Below are positions 52,757-62,323 of a DNA stretch of 64,000 bases, piece after piece. Both the position numbers and the translations under genes were made by a program. Source of the stretch: Prolixibacteraceae bacterium (lineage in GTDB: Bacteria > Bacteroidota > Bacteroidia > Bacteroidales > Prolixibacteraceae); the NCBI GenBank assembly GCA_003506435.1, contig DOAQ01000042.1, forward strand, positions 62,001-126,000. Reading direction: 5' to 3'. The first letter of the stretch is position 1, and each line of letters starts with the position of its first letter. The notes beneath the pieces were generated by a model. It worked only from the letters and a program-made list of their open reading frames with translations, was not told where the DNA came from and made no database searches.

Positions 52757-52844
52757 TGACAAGCATTTGATGAATGTGTAAAGCCATAAAAACGGTTAAA
52801 TCCTATCAACAGAAATATCCAAAATTCATTTTTTTAGGTCAATT

Positions 52845-54458
52845 TCAAGTGACTTCATCATTCGTTTCCTTTATTTCGTCGCCTATCGTTTTTAACTCGT
52901 GCAACAACGCGTCTAAAGTTTCATCCATTATTTGCAGCTTCTTTTCGGTCAGTCGTGAAAGATTATGATGAAATCGGGAGTGGTAAGCGACTTCTTTGAA
53001 AAAATCCTCCCCGCTTAGTTTTTCAAATAGGTATTCCAACTTTTCAAGTCTGGGTTCTGCATATATACACAGCTTCCAAAGGTTAAAGGCTGGTAAATAA
53101 TTAGGCAGGTAACTTAGCTTTGAGTAAACCAGTGTCCGGAATATTCTTAAGATAGATTTGCTAAACAAATCGATAGTGCCTTCTGTATTATCTTTCTCCG
53201 AATGGTTCCGTAGTACGGAATACTGTGCTGAGAGATTTATTGCCGAACGGGTTAAATATTCAAGGTCGGGATATTCATGGGTATGATTGTGTTCCCAATG
53301 GATGGAAGGATGGTTGGAATGGGATTGAAACCTAAGGTTCTCCGGTTTCATTATTTTAGTGAAGAATGATTGTTGGTAAAACAAATTGGTTTGTATCCAG
53401 CTTCGGCTGTGGCCTATTAAAACAACTGAATATTTTCCTTCAAATCTGGAATTCACAGACTGTTGAATCCGGTTCAGGATTTCTGTTCCAAGACCTTCTC
53501 CAATCAGCAAAAGAAAACAGGTGGTATGCTGACTGTTTTGGATTTGATGGAACAAATAGATTTCTTCAACCGTTTGTATTTTTACTATCTGTGCGGCTAT
53601 CTCTGTCACCTGATCATCTCTTGATGTCGATTCTTCATGATCAATGATTGGCAGTTTGGGAAAGCCGGACTTTATCAGCGACTTGAACTCGGAAAGGCGG
53701 GAAAGAACCATCTTGTGGAGTTTTGTTTCTGTCAGGGAAAAACTTTCAATGAGCTTATCATTGAGCCGTATTTCATCACCATCCTCTGCTACTTCTTTCG
53801 CTTTCTCCAGTTCCGAAATCAGGTAATATTTATTTCCATTCTTTTGAACAAATATTCCCTCCATACGCTGGATATAACACGTCAGTTGTTTAATTCGCTG
53901 GTTTAAGTTTTCCGATTCAAAACAGCTTCCTGTAAAAAGCATTTCCAGATGTTGGATTGTGTATTCAAAGACTTTCAGGTAAGAAACAAATAACCCGGTG
54001 AGGGAACCCAACTCCTGAAATCGATTAACTGTGGTTAACAGGGTATCACGATCATGAGAGTAGGCTACAGAATATCTTATGAATCTCTTTTTAAAAGATA
54101 GCCAGTCTGTATCATGACATTCTTTTGCCGTTGGATTCTGATAGATGACGGCTGACTTTTGACAATACCAGGCAAAGAAGGGGTTACCAGCCCGGCGTTC
54201 AAAACTCATTTTCGCCTGACCGATGATGTGAAACAAGATCGGGTTCTCGTCTTTGTTGTTGCGAATCCATTTTCGTGATTGGATGTGTTCAATATCACTC
54301 GATTCTTCCGCAATAATTACGATATGGGCAGCCACTTTTGCATTTGCCGGATGATAAAAGATATAGGAAAGTTGGAATTCGTGGATTAGTTGTTTGAGTT
54401 TTCCGGTTAACTGGTCATTTCCCCGAACCGAGAAATCAGGTTTTATCTTTGTTTTCAT
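52845..54458 (-). CDS. Unrecognised internally duplicated protein (possible degenerate nucleotidyltransferase/HEPN-like tandem)
   Basis: The 537-residue protein has no signal peptide and no family I recognise with certainty. Two parts seem related. Segment 42-108 (HIVIIAEESSD, LFHIIGQAKMSF, NPFFAWYCQKSAVIYQ) aligns with 314-374 (CFLLLIGEGLGTE, SVVLIGHSRSWI, LFYQQSFFTKIMKP), and each is followed by a helical segment (about 115-180 and 395-480). The beta-rich halves resemble a reduced nucleotidyltransferase-like fold and the helical halves a HEPN-like bundle, but the G-S catalytic motif and the R-x4-6-H motif are not clearly present. It is divergent from the XRE regulator across 270 bases. A defence or toxin-related role is inference only. 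Confidence 0.7.
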   Translation of the reverse strand: MKTKIKPDFSVRGNDQLTGKLKQLIHEFQLSYIFYHPANAKVAAHIVIIAEESSDIEHIQSRKWIRNNKDENPILFHIIGQAKMSFERRAGNPFFAWYCQKSAVIYQNPTAKECHDTDWLSFKKRFIRYSVAYSHDRDTLLTTVNRFQELGSLTGLFVSYLKVFEYTIQHLEMLFTGSCFESENLNQRIKQLTCYIQRMEGIFVQKNGNKYYLISELEKAKEVAEDGDEIRLNDKLIESFSLTETKLHKMVLSRLSEFKSLIKSGFPKLPIIDHEESTSRDDQVTEIAAQIVKIQTVEEIYLFHQIQNSQHTTCFLLLIGEGLGTEILNRIQQSVNSRFEGKYSVVLIGHSRSWIQTNLFYQQSFFTKIMKPENLRFQSHSNHPSIHWEHNHTHEYPDLEYLTRSAINLSAQYSVLRNHSEKDNTEGTIDLFSKSILRIFRTLVYSKLSYLPNYLPAFNLWKLCIYAEPRLEKLEYLFEKLSGEDFFKEVAYHSRFHHNLSRLTEKKLQIMDETLDALLHELKTIGDEIKETNDEVT

Positions 54459-54694
54459 GTGCTGTATTTAGGGGTACAACACAAATTTCCAACCTTAGGA
54501 TAATGTATTCAATTATGCAGGAGTGTAAAACATCATCAGCAGGCATGTAATTTACAGTGTTACAAAAACCTGATTTTGCCTAATTCCTTACTGGCACAAG
54601 CAATCTATTGACTTAAAAATATTCCTTATTCTGGGTATTTTACCGAATGTCTTTTGTTAACTTTTGTCTTTTACTTTTTTAACCAAAATTGTTT

Positions 54695-54702
54695 TATCTT
54701 TG
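54695..54702 (+). promoter_or_regulatory. Candidate -7 element (TATCTTTG) for the XRE gene
   Basis: TATCTTTG matches TAnnTTTG 26 bases upstream of the XRE start. No TTTG at the ideal -33 spacing is seen. Confidence 0.4.
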
Positions 54703-54728
54703 AATTGCATCAAAAATAATCCGGAATT

Positions 54729-55124
54729 ATGGAAAGTAAAGTACATGAAGGTCGCAATGTGAAAAGGTTTCGCGAAATGTTGGGAATCAAGCAAGATGCT
54801 CTTGCATACGAACTAGGCGAAGGATGGAATCAACAGAAAGTTTCTTTGCTGGAACAGAAAGAAACCATCGAACTGCCACTTCTGAAACAGATTTCCAGTG
54901 CGATGAAAGTGCCAGTGGAAGCTTTGCAAAATTTTGACGACGAGCAAGCCATAAATATCATCAACAACACGTTCCAAGATTTTAAAGATAATGCGATGGC
55001 TTCGGCTTTAAATTATCAATGTTCGTTTAATCCTATAGATAAAATGGTCGAGTTGTATGAGCGAATGATTCAACAACAAAAAGAGATGATTGAACGACTT
55101 GAGAAACTTATAAAGGAAAAATAG
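54729..55124 (+). CDS. XRE-family helix-turn-helix regulator
   Basis: A 131-residue protein. The N-terminal HTH_3 domain (about residues 6-65) is seen in GRNVKRFREMLGIKQDALAYELG, WNQQKVSLLEQKE and ISSAMKVPVEALQNF. The C-terminal ~25 residues (LYERMIQQQKEMIERLEKLIKEK) form a short coiled coil suited for dimerisation. Regulators of this type control mobile-element or defence genes. It is encoded divergently from the duplicated 537-residue protein, so it may control it, and lies left of the DUF262/HsdR operon. Confidence 0.92.
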   Translation: MESKVHEGRNVKRFREMLGIKQDALAYELGEGWNQQKVSLLEQKETIELPLLKQISSAMKVPVEALQNFDDEQAINIINNTFQDFKDNAMASALNYQCSFNPIDKMVELYERMIQQQKEMIERLEKLIKEK

Positions 55125-55386
55125 GGTTCCAATTTGTGTATAGCTTGGTTCAATGTTTTGCATAAAGACATGCAGTGCGAGAGAAACATATCGGTCAATA
55201 AAAGGGAAGAAAAGAAGCTTAGCGCTACGCAAAACCTATTCACTATAATTTTTTTAAGCGGTGTTATAGACAATAATAAATGCTATAAGAAATGCACTCC
55301 ATGGTGCGTGTCTTATAACTTAAATGCCATATATAACTACTTAGTAATATATAGTCTTGTATATAAATATACTATTTAACCAGTGA

Positions 55387-55518
55387 TTAATCCCCTTTTT
55401 TATGCTTGTGTGGCTTCAGTGACGGCGTATTTCCAGGAGTCTCCTTATTATCCCGTTGACGCTTGTCTGGTTTTCCTGTTGTAGTGGCAATTCTTTTTGG
55501 ACCTGGTTTAATTCCCAT
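55387..55518 (-). CDS. Small basic protein, 43 residues, unknown function
   Basis: A short frame starting at 55518 encodes MGIKPGPKRIATTTGKPDK..., ending HKHKKGD. It is rich in lysine, arginine, proline and threonine and has no hydrophobic core, so it is probably unstructured and may bind nucleic acid. The start is not preceded by a strong ribosome-binding site, as is common in this phylum. It lies between the XRE regulator and the defence operon, and nothing overlaps it. It could be a genuine small gene or chance. Confidence 0.45.
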   Translation of the reverse strand: MGIKPGPKRIATTTGKPDKRQRDNKETPGNTPSLKPHKHKKGD

Positions 55519-55958
55519 AATATACCTATTTTGTTAAAATTATACTTCTACTAAATTCGTAATTTTTAACCAAATTTCATAATAAAATATTACATGATTT
55601 CATCTTACTCCAACTTTCTGCCTAATCACTACTAATTCCCAGATGTAAGTTGTAATAATGCGCTATGACATAGAGCTACACACAAGACGGATTGCGGGCA
55701 ATTTCCTGTCCAGCCGGTACAGAAAGATATACACCCAAAACGGCTACTGCCGGCGAATAGCTGATGTTGTATGCTGGTGTTTTGTTGTTGTTTCTATTCG
55801 TATGTCAATTGTTTGTTCTTCTTTTTTATCTCTATTAAGCATTAGTAATATGTCCCCGAAGCGCAATTTTTTTTTGTGCGCAGGCAATTTTAATCCGTCC
55901 TGAAAGACGGGCTGTGGATTTGCAAATGTGCTCACGACTGTGGGTTGGCTATTTGTTT
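55519..55958. other. Intergenic stretch with several short inverted repeats
   Basis: Short perfect stems are CTATG-A-CATAG (55663-55673), CGGC-TACT-GCCG (55741-55752), GCGCA/TGCGC (55861-55865 and 55877-55881) and CCGTC/GACGG (55895-55899 and 55906-55910). A 75-codon minus-strand frame (55744-55971) crosses them, but its product (ending TTKHQHTTSAIRRQ) is better explained as repeat DNA. The function is unknown; the stretch could be the edge of a recombined cassette. Confidence 0.5.
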
Positions 55959-56687
55959 CTAATAATCCCATTCACCATGATTTACAGGTAAACGGTTTAA
56001 TTCTTCCTTATAGAATTTCCATTGCGGAATGTATTTATCCATCAAAGCCATAAATCTATCATTGTGATGGCGTTCAATTAAATGAAGCATCTCGTGAACG
56101 ATAATATACTCTAAGCAATGCAATGGTTTTTTTGCCAATTCCAGATTTATCCAAATACGCTTTTCTTCAATATTGCAAGTTCCCCATTTGGTTTTCATTT
56201 GTTTTACTTGCCAATGGGACACTTTCACCCCAACCTTATTTTCCCATTTATCAATTAAATCAGGAATGAGTTTTTTCAACTCTGCACGGTACCAATCGTT
56301 GATGACAATTTGTTTCTGTTCCAATGTGCTGTTTGGTCTAACAAATAGGTCAATATAGGTTTTTGTTTTTAGTTCAACCTTTGCAGGTGCTTCGTGTTCT
56401 GTTACTCTTAATAAAAAACGTTTGCCTTGAAAATAATGACTTTCACGTTGTTTGTATTCCCGTGGTGATTGACGGTCTTGTGCAACAAAATTTCGTTGGT
56501 GTTTTCGTATCCAGGCAATTTTCGAAATAGCAAAAAGTCTTACAGCTTCATCATTTACATTCAATGGTGCAGCAATACGAACCCTGCCTGTTGGCGGATA
56601 AACAGCTAAGTGCATGTTTTTGATGTCTTTGCGCACAACATCAACAGATAAGTTTGAAGTAATATGTGTTACTTTGACTTCTTCCAT
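55959..56687 (-). CDS. YgjP/SprT-like zinc metallopeptidase
   Basis: A 242-residue protein of the YgjP-like (DUF45) group. The zinc signature is EYIIVHEMLHLIERHHNDRF (H198-E199-x-x-H202, with the third ligand near H208), preceded by MKTKWGTCNIEEKRIWINLELAKKP, which is diagnostic of the family. These single-domain proteases are often encoded beside type I restriction genes, as here: the gene starts 2 bases after HsdR ends, so they form one operon. It might process a restriction subunit or act on alien proteins, but no target is known. It is the last gene of the defence operon. Confidence 0.92.
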   Translation of the reverse strand: MEEVKVTHITSNLSVDVVRKDIKNMHLAVYPPTGRVRIAAPLNVNDEAVRLFAISKIAWIRKHQRNFVAQDRQSPREYKQRESHYFQGKRFLLRVTEHEAPAKVELKTKTYIDLFVRPNSTLEQKQIVINDWYRAELKKLIPDLIDKWENKVGVKVSHWQVKQMKTKWGTCNIEEKRIWINLELAKKPLHCLEYIIVHEMLHLIERHHNDRFMALMDKYIPQWKFYKEELNRLPVNHGEWDY

Positions 56688-56689
56688 AG

Positions 56690-59600
56690 CTATTTGTATT
56701 CTCTTTGCTGTTTTATAATCTCAAATATTGGCTCTAATACTTCAACTTTGTTATGTTCCTCTAAAACTGGCTTTACAACTTTGTTTCTAAGATGTTTTTC
56801 TTTTGCAAAATTACCTTCCCAATTGTCATATTTTCCATATTTTACGGCACTGTCTAATGCAACCGTCAAAGGTTCATCTTTTTCTAAATTATCATACAAA
56901 GCTCTCTTTGCTTGTGAGTTTATGCTTGTTGGATATTCGCTGCTTGTTTCAGGTTTTTTGATTTTTACAGCCAGTTCAATAATTTTTTTCAAGTATTCTT
57001 CGTATCGCTCGGCTTCTTCGTTTCTCAGCTTGATTAATTCATCGAGCAGAACGCTCATTTTTTCGTAATATATGGGGTTCGTCGGACTGTCTTCAATAAT
57101 TACTTTTCTGAGATTGTTCTCAATGGTTTCTGCCATTGCTTCTTTATTTTTCTTAATGCTTTCGGGCAGTTTGTCCAATGCTTCTTCACCATCTTTTACA
57201 AGCAGTTCAACCAAACTAAAATCATCAAAAGCCGATATCTTTTTACTTTCTTCTGCACCAATGTAGCTGTCAATTAAATGCCGCATTGCGGGTTCGTATT
57301 GTTTTAAATCAACATAGTCTCCACTTGCCAATTGTATTTCTTTACGGACATTTTCATAATGTTTGATTTCCGCTTTTATTTTTTCAATTTCTTTGGATGT
57401 GTAACCTGCTTCTTCCATTTCATCGGCAATGTTGGCATAAGCACGAATAAGTGAAATAACCGCTTTGTAAAGAGCTACCCTTAGAGGTTCGCTGTCTTTT
57501 AAATCAGCAGGAATTTGAGTGTTACCACAGAAATAGGCAATGTATTCTTTTGTGCCTTTTGGGGGTACAACAGGCTCACATAAGGCACGGATTGTTTCTA
57601 AAGCATCGGTTAGTCGTTCTTTGCCTTTCTCTAACCGGTCGGCTAATAAACCCTCCACATCTTCTTTGTCGTAATCTTCGAATGCTTTAGAAGTAAAGTC
57701 ATTGTAAGCATTTTCGAGACTTCCAAACAAATCCTTATAATCAATAATATAACCGTAATCTTTATCGTCTCCGTCTAGCCGGTTTACACGGCAAATTGCC
57801 TGAAACAAACCGTGGTCTCTCATACTTTTGTCGATGTACAAATAAGTTGCACTTGGGGCATCGAAACCTGTCAGTAGTTTATCAACTACAATCAAAAGTT
57901 TCATTTGAGCGGGTTCGTCAACGAAGCGTTTTTTTACTTCATCTTCAAAATCTTCGGGCGACTTACCATTGAGCATCTTTTGGTAAATCTCGTATTGCAT
58001 TATTTTCTCGGTATGGTTTTCGCCTTCGCCTTTTATATCGCTGTGCGATGGGGCAAAAGATGTTACAATGGCACAACGGGTAAAACCCGATTCCTGAAAC
58101 AATTGGTAATAACGACAAGCGTTGTAGATACTATCGGAAACCAAAATTGCATTTCCTCGTCCGTTTTGCAAGCGTTCACGGGTTTCCATATCGAGCAAAA
58201 TATCGGCAACTATTTTCTGTAAACGACCTACTGAACTGAACACCTTTTTCATTGTGCCCCATTTCTGTTTCAGTTCGGTTTTAGCAAAATCTGTTAGCCC
58301 TTTTGTTTTGGTCTCAAACCAAGTATCAATTTTTTCGAGCGAAGTAATTTTTTGCTCAATATCCCGTGCCTCATAGCGCAAATCGAGTACCACGCCGTCT
58401 TTTACTGCTTCGTCGAATTTGTAGGTGTGAATGTATTTGCCGAATATTTCGATACTCTTTTGTTTGTCGGATTTCATAAGTGGCGTACCTGTGAAACCAA
58501 CAAATATTGCTTTATCGCCTAAAATCTGACGCATAGCCTTGTTTAAATCGCCACTTTGGGAACGGTGACATTCATCGACAAAAACATAGAAATCACCCTT
58601 AGGCGAAAAATCCCGTGGCAAACTGTTTTTTAGTTCGGTTAAGTAGCTGTCGTAATCGGCTTCTTCTTTGTTGCCAAATTTATGGATGAGCGAACATATA
58701 AGCGATGGCTCGGTATCGTTGAGCTTTTCAATGAGAATAGCACCGCCGCTTTTGCCATTGCGGGGTTTGCAACGATATATATCTTCGTTTACGCCTTTGT
58801 AAACCTTTTCAATTTGTTTGTCGAGTTCGTCACGGTCGGTAACAATTAAAATCCGTGCATTGGGATTAAACTCTTTAATCCACTTGGTGAGCCAAACCAT
58901 TGTGAGGCTTTTGCCGCTGCCCTGCGTGTGCCAGATGATACCGCCTTCTTTGTTGCGAAGGCTTTCCTGAGCAGATTTAACACCAAAATATTGGTTGGGG
59001 CGGCAAAATTTCTTTTGCCCACGGTCGAACACTACAAAATCATGGATAATTTCAATTAAACGCTCTTTATTGAGCACTTCAATGATGTTTTTATCCAACA
59101 GGTTTTCGGCTTTTGCTGCTTGCTCGCGTAAAGGTTTTGTAAGTTCAAGTAAGTAGGTATCGTTGGGATTAAACGCTTCGCTTACTTCCTTCCATTTCTG
59201 ATAATATTTTTCTGCCGTGTCGATACCAGCAAAGCGTAAACCTTCCACATCCTGACCAGCCATAACCAATTGAATAGTGGTGAAAAAAGGTTTAATGAAA
59301 ATATGCTTTTGGTTATCGTTGCTCTGGCGTATGCCTTCGGAAACCGAAACCGTACTGCGTTTTAGTTCTAAAGCGGCTAAGGCAATTCCGTTTACATAGA
59401 TAACAATATCGGGACGTTTGTGGTGAACGCCTTTTATGGTTACTTCTTCGGCAATGGCAAAGTCGTTTTCGAGCGGGTTTTTCCAGTCAATCAGGTAAAC
59501 GGTTTCTTTGTTTTGACCTGCCTCCTCTTTTACAGGAATACCATACCGAAGCTGTGAATACACATTTTTGTTAGCCTGATATAAGTCGTCGTGGGTGTTG

Positions 59601-59815
59601 ATGTTTACCGATTTGTAAAACTCGTAAAGGGCTTTACTGATTTGGTTTTTGGTATATCCCTTTTTAGAAAGGAAAGCCGTAAGCAATACTTCATCTACAT
59701 TGCTGTTGTTTTCTTCTTTTTCAAGATTTCCCAAGTAACGGTATTTCAGTTCGTCCTGAAACAGTTTAACCACACGGTTTTGGGCTATTCGTTCTTTGTC
59801 TCCGACTTTGCTCAT
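56690..59815 (-). CDS. hsdR: Type I restriction enzyme, R (HsdR) subunit
   Basis: A 1041-residue motor-nuclease. The N-terminal PD-(D/E)xK nuclease is seen in HKRPDIVIYVNGIALAALELKRS (D136, E150, K152). The SF2 helicase has the Walker A loop WHTQGSGKSLTMVW (GSGKS, 299-303), motif II FVDECHRSQSGDL (DECH, 414-417), motif III FVGFTGTPLM and motif VI QAICRVNRLDGDD. The C-terminal helical region (about 800-1041) binds the methylase core. It translocates and cleaves unmodified DNA. The start overlaps the stop of the upstream DUF262 gene by 4 bases (ATGA), so translation is coupled. No HsdM or HsdS gene is visible; they probably lie to the right. Confidence 0.97.
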   Translation of the reverse strand: MSKVGDKERIAQNRVVKLFQDELKYRYLGNLEKEENNSNVDEVLLTAFLSKKGYTKNQISKALYEFYKSVNINTHDDLYQANKNVYSQLRYGIPVKEEAGQNKETVYLIDWKNPLENDFAIAEEVTIKGVHHKRPDIVIYVNGIALAALELKRSTVSVSEGIRQSNDNQKHIFIKPFFTTIQLVMAGQDVEGLRFAGIDTAEKYYQKWKEVSEAFNPNDTYLLELTKPLREQAAKAENLLDKNIIEVLNKERLIEIIHDFVVFDRGQKKFCRPNQYFGVKSAQESLRNKEGGIIWHTQGSGKSLTMVWLTKWIKEFNPNARILIVTDRDELDKQIEKVYKGVNEDIYRCKPRNGKSGGAILIEKLNDTEPSLICSLIHKFGNKEEADYDSYLTELKNSLPRDFSPKGDFYVFVDECHRSQSGDLNKAMRQILGDKAIFVGFTGTPLMKSDKQKSIEIFGKYIHTYKFDEAVKDGVVLDLRYEARDIEQKITSLEKIDTWFETKTKGLTDFAKTELKQKWGTMKKVFSSVGRLQKIVADILLDMETRERLQNGRGNAILVSDSIYNACRYYQLFQESGFTRCAIVTSFAPSHSDIKGEGENHTEKIMQYEIYQKMLNGKSPEDFEDEVKKRFVDEPAQMKLLIVVDKLLTGFDAPSATYLYIDKSMRDHGLFQAICRVNRLDGDDKDYGYIIDYKDLFGSLENAYNDFTSKAFEDYDKEDVEGLLADRLEKGKERLTDALETIRALCEPVVPPKGTKEYIAYFCGNTQIPADLKDSEPLRVALYKAVISLIRAYANIADEMEEAGYTSKEIEKIKAEIKHYENVRKEIQLASGDYVDLKQYEPAMRHLIDSYIGAEESKKISAFDDFSLVELLVKDGEEALDKLPESIKKNKEAMAETIENNLRKVIIEDSPTNPIYYEKMSVLLDELIKLRNEEAERYEEYLKKIIELAVKIKKPETSSEYPTSINSQAKRALYDNLEKDEPLTVALDSAVKYGKYDNWEGNFAKEKHLRNKVVKPVLEEHNKVEVLEPIFEIIKQQREYK

Positions 59816-62322
59816 AAAGTAATATTTTGCAGTTCAGTACACAATTTTTCTACAAATTCCGCCGTGTCCGAGGCAGATGATTTGACTATTTCAAAACCGA
59901 GTATATCGTAGCCTGTATATTGCATTCCATAATTCTCAAGAATATTGATTAAATCGTATTCTTGTTGTTTAGGTGTTTCCCTGAAATAGATTTTGTATTT
60001 AGAATTATCAAATTTGATTTTTAATGAATATGGTGCATCTTCCCAACCAAATATCCATATATATGGCCCAAAATATGGGTCATCTCCAGTTTGCTCCATA
60101 TAGCTTGAATATGAAAAAGGAGAAAAATGCCTACGATTAATTTCACTTAAATATAAATGATATGTAAACAGTTCAACATGAGCACCGCTCATTCTTTCAC
60201 CTTTTAATAATACATAGCCTTGTGAAGAATTTGGACGAACATATCTTTTCTGTCCCAAATAATTGAACAACTCGGGTGTTTCAATAAAGGCTTTTCTCCA
60301 TTCTTCACCTTCAAAGTTTTCAATCAGTTTTTCGAGTGATTCTTGAATGTGATTAATATCCAATGCGTCAAACATTGCTTTAATAATGCCAGGATGCGTA
60401 TTGTTTTTGTCTCCTTTTAAAAGTCTTTTCCAGCTTATGTCACGGTCGGAATTTATTAAGAAGCTTTGGTTTCTGCCTTCCCAAATCAAAAAGTCACCGA
60501 TTGACAATAAGGCTCTTTCCCAGATATAGTTACCAGCTTTTCCATATTTTTCTTTAAGGCCGTTTCTACTGAAAATCTTTTCTGCTTTTTCAAAGTAATT
60601 TAAAAACCGGGCTTTAAATATCTCATCACTTGCTTCATCCCAATCGAGGTTGGCATGTTCATTGTAATATTCTGCAATATCTCCAAGTCGTAATAAGAAT
60701 CCGATTTGCCCATTGAAGTACCCATGTTGTTCTGCCTTATAAATCAGCTCTTTCCACGAATTACTTTTTTCAATTAAATGGGCTTTCAGAATTTCCTCCA
60801 TGAACTGAGTAGGGTCAAATCCTGAAATTGTATTTTCGTTGATAAGATATTGATGAATGTTGTTGCTATGTTCCAAAATGGCATTGATACCTTTAATAGA
60901 ATTGGTAAACTCGCGTTCGTTGTTGTAAGGGCCTGAGTTTACGGTTAGGTTATGGATTACCCGAATCCAATTTTTCAATCCTTCCAAATCAACGAACAAG
61001 CTATTCGTGCTCCATCGAGTCAGGTATTGGAAATAAGCATGGATGAATATTCGTTCGGAATATACAGCGGTTTTAAAGTCATTATGGAGGAACTTTTCGA
61101 GTAGGTTTTCATCAAAATAGTAGAAACCCGGAATGAATTGTTTTGCTTTATTATCCCCATTTTCGAGTATATCCAATAAGTCAATCAGGCTTGGTACGCT
61201 TTGAGGATTAAAACATTTGTGGCCTTTGAACTGGTTAAAAGATAGCTCAGCACTTTTAGTCTTTATCAAATCACGAACACTACTTTCGGAGTCTGTCTTT
61301 CCAGCGACATAATTTATCGCAAATGTTTTAAAAAGATTCATTACCAGGTCATCAAAGGGAACAATGTTATCTTCCTTTGTTGATATTTCAGCTAATTGTA
61401 ATTCATCCTTTAGATAAGCCCAAAATAAATTAGCCCAAGTTGTGTCGATTTTATGTGAAAAATACTCATGAGCCGGAAGCTCCCGCTCATAGTTTTCAGA
61501 ATTTAAAACGTATTTTCTTTTATTGTAATCCAGGTGCTTAATTTGTTGTTCGAATTTTGCTTTAAAGTTTTCAAAGGAAGTCAATGGCTTACCCCGTGCA
61601 TTCATTTTTATATATAGGTCATCGGTCAAGCCAAATTCTTCCAGTTTCAGAAACTGAAATGTGATTACCGGATTTTCTGAATTTGTCAGGAGTTCATAAA
61701 ATTCCTTTTTTTCGGCTTTAAACCGGAGGTGAATGGCATCCAACATAACCAGCATTCCCTGAATCGTTGGGTCATTGCTCCATGACTGGAAGTACCATTG
61801 CTGGTTTGTAAGTGCATCTGCTACGGGGGTTTCCGTTTTTTTGTCTTCAGAAGGACTAAAATTTCTGAAACTAACTGATGCTGAAACTAAAGCATTACAA
61901 AACTCCCGCGCACTTGTCCTGGTTTCATAGGTGAATTTTGACTTGCTATTTCCATCTTCTGAAGAGATAGTAAAATGCTTTCTGAAAGGTTCCAGTTTAT
62001 CTTCTTTAACAGCCAAATACCAATGCAAGAGAAACAAAGTCGTTAATCGTTGCTGGCCATCTAAAGGCACAAAACGGAGGGAATCATTGCCACAACCGTT
62101 TAACAAGCTGCCATAAATGAAATCAAGGTCCCGATTTGGGTTCTCCTCTTTTAGGTATTCTTTTAGTGCAGCTAAAAAAGAATCCCGGATGTCGGTATTC
62201 GATTCACGGCCTTGTGCATAATCCCTTTGAATAATTGGAATTTCGACCCGATAGTTTTTTTCGCTTAATAGTTTGAAAAAACTTAAGCGTTCGCCTGATT
62301 CGGTAGTTATATTGTTGCTCAT
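59812..62322 (-). CDS. DUF262-family protein (GmrSD-like), large copy
   Basis: An 836-residue protein. The DUF262 (ParB/sulfiredoxin-like) N-terminal domain shows IPIIQRDYAQGRES (31-40) and the signature FVPLDGQQRLTTLFLLHWYL (DGQQR, 88-92), which in GmrSD-type systems acts in nucleotide hydrolysis. An EEFGLTDDLYIKMNARGKPLTSFENFK segment (about 230-255) is the family's second motif. The rest is mostly helical with a C-terminal beta-region (ISWKRLLKGDKN...YFGPYIWIFGW), and no clear HNH (DUF1524) motif is seen. It sits between the smaller DUF262/DUF1524 gene (1 base) and HsdR (4-base overlap). A role in sensing or cleaving modified DNA is likely. Confidence 0.9.
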   Translation of the reverse strand: MSNNITTESGERLSFFKLLSEKNYRVEIPIIQRDYAQGRESNTDIRDSFLAALKEYLKEENPNRDLDFIYGSLLNGCGNDSLRFVPLDGQQRLTTLFLLHWYLAVKEDKLEPFRKHFTISSEDGNSKSKFTYETRTSAREFCNALVSASVSFRNFSPSEDKKTETPVADALTNQQWYFQSWSNDPTIQGMLVMLDAIHLRFKAEKKEFYELLTNSENPVITFQFLKLEEFGLTDDLYIKMNARGKPLTSFENFKAKFEQQIKHLDYNKRKYVLNSENYERELPAHEYFSHKIDTTWANLFWAYLKDELQLAEISTKEDNIVPFDDLVMNLFKTFAINYVAGKTDSESSVRDLIKTKSAELSFNQFKGHKCFNPQSVPSLIDLLDILENGDNKAKQFIPGFYYFDENLLEKFLHNDFKTAVYSERIFIHAYFQYLTRWSTNSLFVDLEGLKNWIRVIHNLTVNSGPYNNEREFTNSIKGINAILEHSNNIHQYLINENTISGFDPTQFMEEILKAHLIEKSNSWKELIYKAEQHGYFNGQIGFLLRLGDIAEYYNEHANLDWDEASDEIFKARFLNYFEKAEKIFSRNGLKEKYGKAGNYIWERALLSIGDFLIWEGRNQSFLINSDRDISWKRLLKGDKNNTHPGIIKAMFDALDINHIQESLEKLIENFEGEEWRKAFIETPELFNYLGQKRYVRPNSSQGYVLLKGERMSGAHVELFTYHLYLSEINRRHFSPFSYSSYMEQTGDDPYFGPYIWIFGWEDAPYSLKIKFDNSKYKIYFRETPKQQEYDLINILENYGMQYTGYDILGFEIVKSSASDTAEFVEKLCTELQNITL

Positions 62323-62323
62323 T

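Larger units (their letters stand above)
51214..52844. other. 1.6-kb mostly non-coding region of the element with repeats and hairpins
   Basis: No confident gene. It contains an imperfect direct repeat of about 90 bases (51480-51563 and 51673-51767), a weak minus-strand frame (51826-52110, with QVFCRKYYPTKEDGDFLQ), a 30-codon minus-strand frame ending near 52228 (KFYTTERLTKDTMERIKW), five tandem octamers (52319-52358) and the hairpin cluster at 52648-52756. Regions like this in mobile elements often hold transfer or replication origins. Confidence 0.6.

Noticed and set aside
55744..55971. 75-codon minus-strand frame overlapping the end of the metallopeptidase gene
   Set aside because: It spans several inverted repeats and is better explained as repeat DNA than as a protein.
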